A stretch of 9,806 bases of DNA, taken from the NCBI GenBank assembly GCA_030152125.1, contig JASLIR010000421.1, positions 1-9,806 of the forward strand, read 5' to 3'. The notes below the pieces were generated by a model. It worked only from the letters and a program-made list of their open reading frames with translations. It made no database searches and had not been told where the DNA came from. Of this stretch, positions 5,870 to 9,806 are shown piece after piece. The position numbers were made by a program, and so were the translations under genes. The stretch is from Alkanindiges sp. (GTDB lineage Bacteria > Pseudomonadota > Gammaproteobacteria > Pseudomonadales > Moraxellaceae). Numbering within the stretch: position 1 is the stretch's first letter; every line of letters begins with the position of its first letter.

Positions 5870-8398
5870 GTGTTGAAACTAAAAACTTTTTTTGCCAATC
5901 CTGCTACAAACAACATTAATAAAAAACCTATTTCCAAACCGCTGGTGCTTGCCCTGCATATCATGATGATTGCCGGGGGCAGTGTGGGTGTGTATACCAT
6001 TGCGGGTCAGCATGAACAAAGCCTGCGTCAGGATGCTATCGGCAGCTATGCAAAACAGGCCAGTATGGTGATTGACAGCCACGCACAGGAATGGCAGGAA
6101 AAAGCCAAGCTTCTGGCTCAGCAACCCATGCTGCAAAGCGGCGCCAGCTTAAAAGCAGTCATTCCACCGGAAGGCACTATCCCACCTTCGCTCAGCTACA
6201 TTGATCAGGATTTATTAAACCGCACCAAACAGGGTGCCACCCAGCCGGAAATTAGCGGCACGGGAGACAAAGCGGTTATCAGCACCGCACTGGCCATGCC
6301 TGGCGGTGGCTATGCACTATTTGCCTGGCCCATTGCACCGCTGACTAAAGATTTAAAAGCCATTACGCCACCAAATATTGAAATCCGCTTTTCCCAGGAA
6401 CTGAATGGCGGTGGTGCGCTGGAAGTATTACGGATTAACAGTAGTGGCAATGATGGCAATCTGATCCCGACTCCGCTGAATGTAAAAGGCTGGCAACTGG
6501 CCGTAGCCTCCAAAACTGGTAATAGTAATACCCCGCTTATTCTGGCACTTATCAGCCTGGTTGCCGGCGGCATCAGCTTACTACCCTGGTTACTGCGCAG
6601 GGATAGCACTACCATCGTGCAGACACCTGCACAACGTACAGAGCTGGAACAAACCTTTGATAGCATCAATCCCTTACTGCCGGATGGCGATACCAGCCCG
6701 GCCAATAATCATCTGGGTAGTCAGGTTGACCTGAACAAGCCATTACCCGACCTGTCCCATACCGACATTGCCAATGTATTTGATGAGCTGGATGAAACCT
6801 CCGGCCAATCCAAGGAAACATCTGCACAGGCTACCAGCAAGCTGGTACTGGATAAGGTGGACGTTGCAGCCGGAAGCAGTGACTTGGATGAAGCTGAAAC
6901 CGCAGCAGAGCAAGAAGAAAAGCTGCCTCCGGGTGAGCTGGCAAAAAAAGACATGATCGAGTTTAGCCTGGATGATGCATTGTTCCCCGATCTGGACTTT
7001 ACTGCACCTGTCGTCGTTTTCCCGGAAAAACTGTTCCGCGCTTATGATATCCGTGGTTCCATCGAATTGCTGACGCCCAGCTTTATTGAAAAAATTGGCC
7101 GTGCACTGGGTGCTGCTTTCCGGGCCAAAGACCAGTATCAGGTTGTGGTGGGTTATGATGCGCGTGCCAGCAGCTCCAGCTATGCCAAGCTGGTGCGTCA
7201 GGCGCTGTCGGAAAGCGGCCTGACCGTGATTGATATTGGCCTGGTACCAACGCCACTAATGCACTTTGCTGCACGTGATTATGATATGAATGGCGTCATG
7301 ATTACCGCCAGCCATAATCCGGGCGATGAAAATGGCCTGAAATGGATTATTGCCGGTGAATCACCTACCCCGGAAGATATCCAGGCCATTCGTAACCGGG
7401 TGGAAGCACAGGATTTTGTTACTGGACTGGGCAACATACGTGAACAGGATTATAAAGAAGCCTACCTGAACATGCTGCAGGATGATGTGGTGCTGTCGCA
7501 GCCGTTTAATATTGCTATTGATGGCATGAACGGCAGTATGGGTGAGCTGGCACTGGCGGCCTTAAAGGCAGCAGGTTGCGAAGTAAGCGCCATGAATACG
7601 GAACCGAATGGCATGTTCCCGAATGGTGCACCAGACCCAAGCCAGGCCGAAAACCTGACCGACCTGAGCAATGATATTGCCATTTCCGGCTGTAGCCTGG
7701 GCTTCGCCTTCGATGGTGACGGTGACCGCGTAACCGTACTGGATAACCGTGGCGAAATGGTATCGCCGGATCAACTGATTAGCCTGTTTGCGCAAATGCT
7801 GCTGGATCATAACCCCGGTAGTGATGTGATTTTTGATGTGAAATGCTCGCGCATGGTCTCCAGCACCATCACCAGCCATGGTGGCCGTCCGGTCATGATT
7901 CGTACCGGCAATACCTTCCTGCGCCGTGCCCTGAACAACCCGGATTATCAGTCTATTTTTGCCGGTGAGTTTGCCGGGCATTATTTCTTTAATGATGAGC
8001 GTGGCCAGGGCCGTGATGACGGCCTGTATGCAGCCCTGCGCCTGTTGGAATGGCTGGATCAGCAAGGCTGGTCACTGGAGCAGGCCATTGCCCGCCTGCC
8101 CAAGCGCTTTAGCACCCCTGAACTGTTACTGCCACTTAAGGGTATTGATGCGAATAGCCTGATGAATGAGCTGGCAGAGACCGCTGGCAGGCTGGAACAC
8201 GCAAAACTTTCAACAATTGACGGGATACGTCTTGATTTTGACACAGGCTTTGGCATTATTCGTCCATCCAATACTGGTGCGCATCTGACTGCCCGTTTTG
8301 ATGCCGACAGTGCGGATGATCTTGCAGCCATTCGCAGCACCTTTGCCAATTTGTTGCAGCCATACGATGAGCGACTGGCGCAGCTAATTCATCAATAA
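5870..8398 (+). CDS. algC: Long, membrane-anchored phosphomannomutase/phosphoglucomutase AlgC
   Basis: AlgC interconverts mannose or glucose 6-phosphates and 1-phosphates, giving precursors for exopolysaccharide and lipopolysaccharide sugars. From GTG 5870 it has 842 residues, against about 463 for the classical P. aeruginosa enzyme. The C-terminal half, from about 386, is the complete alpha-D-phosphohexomutase: YDIRG at 392-396, catalytic Ser481 in TASHNP, metal loop DGDGDR at 615-620, sugar-binding GEFAGH (Glu700, His704; Ala702 where Pseudomonas has Ser) and phosphate-binding RPSNT at 798-802. The N-terminal half has a membrane helix at about 22-45, some 175 residues expected in the periplasm, a second helix at about 221-242, and an acidic, probably disordered linker of about 140 residues. 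This resembles a sensor input domain. Long AlgC forms are, from memory, known in Pseudomonas and Xanthomonas. argB follows after 18 bases, suggesting one transcript. Confidence 0.93.
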   Translation: MLKLKTFFANPATNNINKKPISKPLVLALHIMMIAGGSVGVYTIAGQHEQSLRQDAIGSYAKQASMVIDSHAQEWQEKAKLLAQQPMLQSGASLKAVIPPEGTIPPSLSYIDQDLLNRTKQGATQPEISGTGDKAVISTALAMPGGGYALFAWPIAPLTKDLKAITPPNIEIRFSQELNGGGALEVLRINSSGNDGNLIPTPLNVKGWQLAVASKTGNSNTPLILALISLVAGGISLLPWLLRRDSTTIVQTPAQRTELEQTFDSINPLLPDGDTSPANNHLGSQVDLNKPLPDLSHTDIANVFDELDETSGQSKETSAQATSKLVLDKVDVAAGSSDLDEAETAAEQEEKLPPGELAKKDMIEFSLDDALFPDLDFTAPVVVFPEKLFRAYDIRGSIELLTPSFIEKIGRALGAAFRAKDQYQVVVGYDARASSSSYAKLVRQALSESGLTVIDIGLVPTPLMHFAARDYDMNGVMITASHNPGDENGLKWIIAGESPTPEDIQAIRNRVEAQDFVTGLGNIREQDYKEAYLNMLQDDVVLSQPFNIAIDGMNGSMGELALAALKAAGCEVSAMNTEPNGMFPNGAPDPSQAENLTDLSNDIAISGCSLGFAFDGDGDRVTVLDNRGEMVSPDQLISLFAQMLLDHNPGSDVIFDVKCSRMVSSTITSHGGRPVMIRTGNTFLRRALNNPDYQSIFAGEFAGHYFFNDERGQGRDDGLYAALRLLEWLDQQGWSLEQAIARLPKRFSTPELLLPLKGIDANSLMNELAETAGRLEHAKLSTIDGIRLDFDTGFGIIRPSNTGAHLTARFDADSADDLAAIRSTFANLLQPYDERLAQLIHQ

Positions 8399-9328
<930 letters not shown>

Positions 9329-9359
9329 ACCGGCAAGCAAAGGTGATTCTACCCTGGTG

Positions 9360-9449
9360 AGCTAGAGCAACTGTTGGGTTCGATTAAGTTTTAATCAACC
9401 CAGCAACTGTTTGATTACAAATTATTTTATTAATTAAATAGTTCTAGCT
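9360..9449. repeat. Nested palindromic repeat downstream of argB
   Basis: The outer arms AGCTAGAGC (9360-9368) and GTTCTAGCT (9441-9449) pair with one G-T. Inside, a 12-bp hairpin TGGGTT-C-GATTAA (9375-9387) against TTAATCAACCCA (9391-9402), with one bulged C, is flanked by the direct repeat AGCAACTGTT at 9366-9375 and 9402-9411. The hairpin lies 46 bases after the argB stop and could act as its terminator, but no clean T run follows. Confidence 0.5.
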
Positions 9450-9476
9450 AAAAAGCCAGCACGGCTCGCATATGGT

Positions 9477-9564
9477 ACAAATCAAAAGCCCAAAAAGTGG
9501 CTTGCTACCCAAGCCACTTTTTGGAGGGAGACTTGGCGGGCTGCCGCCCTCCAAACCTCCCGTA
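9477..9564. repeat. Composite two-hairpin element, copy 2
   Basis: It has the same layout and orientation as the element at 1248-1336. The left end is ACAA-A-TCAAAAGCCCAAAAA and the right end CCCTCCAAACCTCCCGTA; 14 of 15 and 16 of 18 bases match copy 1 in these blocks. Hairpin 1 has a perfect 15-bp stem (9490-9504 with 9510-9524, loop CTACC). Hairpin 2 has TTTGGAGGG (9520-9528) against CCCTCCAAA (9547-9555), with GGCGG/CCGCC nested inside. The two hairpins overlap at TTTGG, so they are alternatives unless slightly shortened. Confidence 0.6.
9490..9524. terminator. Strong bidirectional terminator-like hairpin after argB
   Basis: CCAAAAAGTGGCTTG pairs perfectly with CAAGCCACTTTTTGG around CTACC. 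It has A and T runs at the base and would stop transcripts in either direction. It may end the algC-argB transcript (162 bases after argB), a transcript entering from the right, or a small RNA made from the composite element. Confidence 0.6.
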
Positions 9565-9610
9565 ACACGCATATAATAAAATGAATTTATTGGAATTATT
9601 TGCTAAGTTG

Positions 9611-9680
9611 TCGCATATGGGGCTTCGTCCCCAAAAGCCCCTCTCTCACCGAGTTGCCGAAGGCAGCGAGGCGAGAAAAT
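9611..9680. repeat. G+C-rich hairpin cluster
   Basis: GGGGCTT (9619-9625) can pair with AAGCCCC (9635-9641), or its GGGG can instead pair with the nearer CCCC at 9629-9632, so two exclusive folds exist. Just after, TCTCACC (9644-9650) faces GGCGAGA with one mismatch, enclosing TGCC-GAA-GGCA (9655-9665). No coding frame or T run accompanies it. Confidence 0.4.
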
Positions 9681-9747
9681 ATCACCATTTTTACCGTGCG
9701 CTATTGTTCGCTAATTACAATATTATCGTTCGATAAATCATCTAGCC

Positions 9748-9806
9748 ATGCAATTGCTCTATCTGCCTAACAAGCTTATTACAAAAACTTTAAAAGCCGA
9801 TATTTC
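9748..9806 (+). CDS. Possible start of a gene cut by the right edge
   Basis: An ATG at 9748 opens a frame reading MQLLYLPNKLITKTLKADIF with no stop before the window ends. There is no recognisable ribosome site, the region is A+T-rich, and 20 codons cannot show coding character. Upstream lie the dyads TATTGT-N9-ACAATA (9702-9722) and TTATCG-TT-CGATAA (9723-9736), which could be regulatory. A leftward frame ending here (...EISAFKVFVISLLGR, then stop) is equally possible. Treat as unresolved. Confidence 0.15.
   Translation, partial: MQLLYLPNKLITKTLKADI

Larger units (their letters stand above)
9329..9806. other. Gene-poor right end, rich in inverted repeats
   Basis: No complete gene is visible in these 478 bases. 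In order they hold: a nested repeat at 9360-9449, copy 2 of the composite element at 9477-9564, a G+C-rich hairpin cluster at 9611-9680, and an A+T-rich stretch from about 9690 with two short dyads and a frame that opens at 9748 and runs off the edge. A 10-base direct repeat TCGCATATGG (9466-9475 and 9611-9620) flanks the composite element. Confidence 0.7.

Noticed and set aside
7562..8065. 167-residue leftward frame inside algC
   Set aside because: It overlaps the metal-binding and sugar-binding region of an intact mutase, so it is a shadow of that coding sequence.

Overview
The window looks like chromosomal DNA of a gammaproteobacterium of the order Pseudomonadales, most likely a Moraxellaceae-type genome of fairly balanced base composition. 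The basis is the gene order dut - algC - argB, which Pseudomonas and Acinetobacter share, the neighbouring rep gene, and the close match of the ArgB, AlgC and Rep proteins to that group. Genus and species cannot be named from the sequence alone.

Layout. Two genes run leftwards at the start: the N-terminal end of a membrane protein cut by the left edge (1-325) and a small secreted protein of unknown function (481-993). A 543-base divergent intergenic region follows (994-1536). It has a plausible -10 box for rep and, unexpectedly, a strong bidirectional terminator-like hairpin plus a second hairpin. Everything after it runs rightwards: rep (DNA helicase, 1537-3582), a TviB/WbpO-type UDP-N-acetylhexosamine 6-dehydrogenase (3723-5015), dut (dUTPase, 5264-5716), a long membrane-anchored algC (phosphomannomutase/phosphoglucomutase, 5870-8398) and argB (N-acetylglutamate kinase, 8417-9328). 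AlgC and ArgB are separated by only 18 bases and are probably co-transcribed. The last 478 bases hold no complete gene but are dense in inverted repeats and become A+T-rich at the right edge.

Functions. rep and dut serve replication and nucleotide-pool hygiene. The dehydrogenase and AlgC both feed sugar-nucleotide and exopolysaccharide precursor supply: AlgC makes the hexose-1-phosphates and the dehydrogenase makes a UDP-aminouronic acid. argB performs the second step of arginine synthesis. This is mostly housekeeping DNA, and no defence island, phage or CRISPR array is visible.

The least explained signals are non-coding. An 88-89 base composite element occurs twice in the same orientation (1248-1336 and 9477-9564). 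Its ends are conserved, while the stem sequences differ but keep their pairing, as expected of a structured RNA or a mobile repeat family. A separate cloverleaf-like repeat (5112-5190) lies upstream of dut, and further nested palindromes lie after argB. On the protein side, the long N-terminal half of AlgC has the topology of a sensor (membrane segment, about 175 periplasmic residues, membrane segment, acidic linker).
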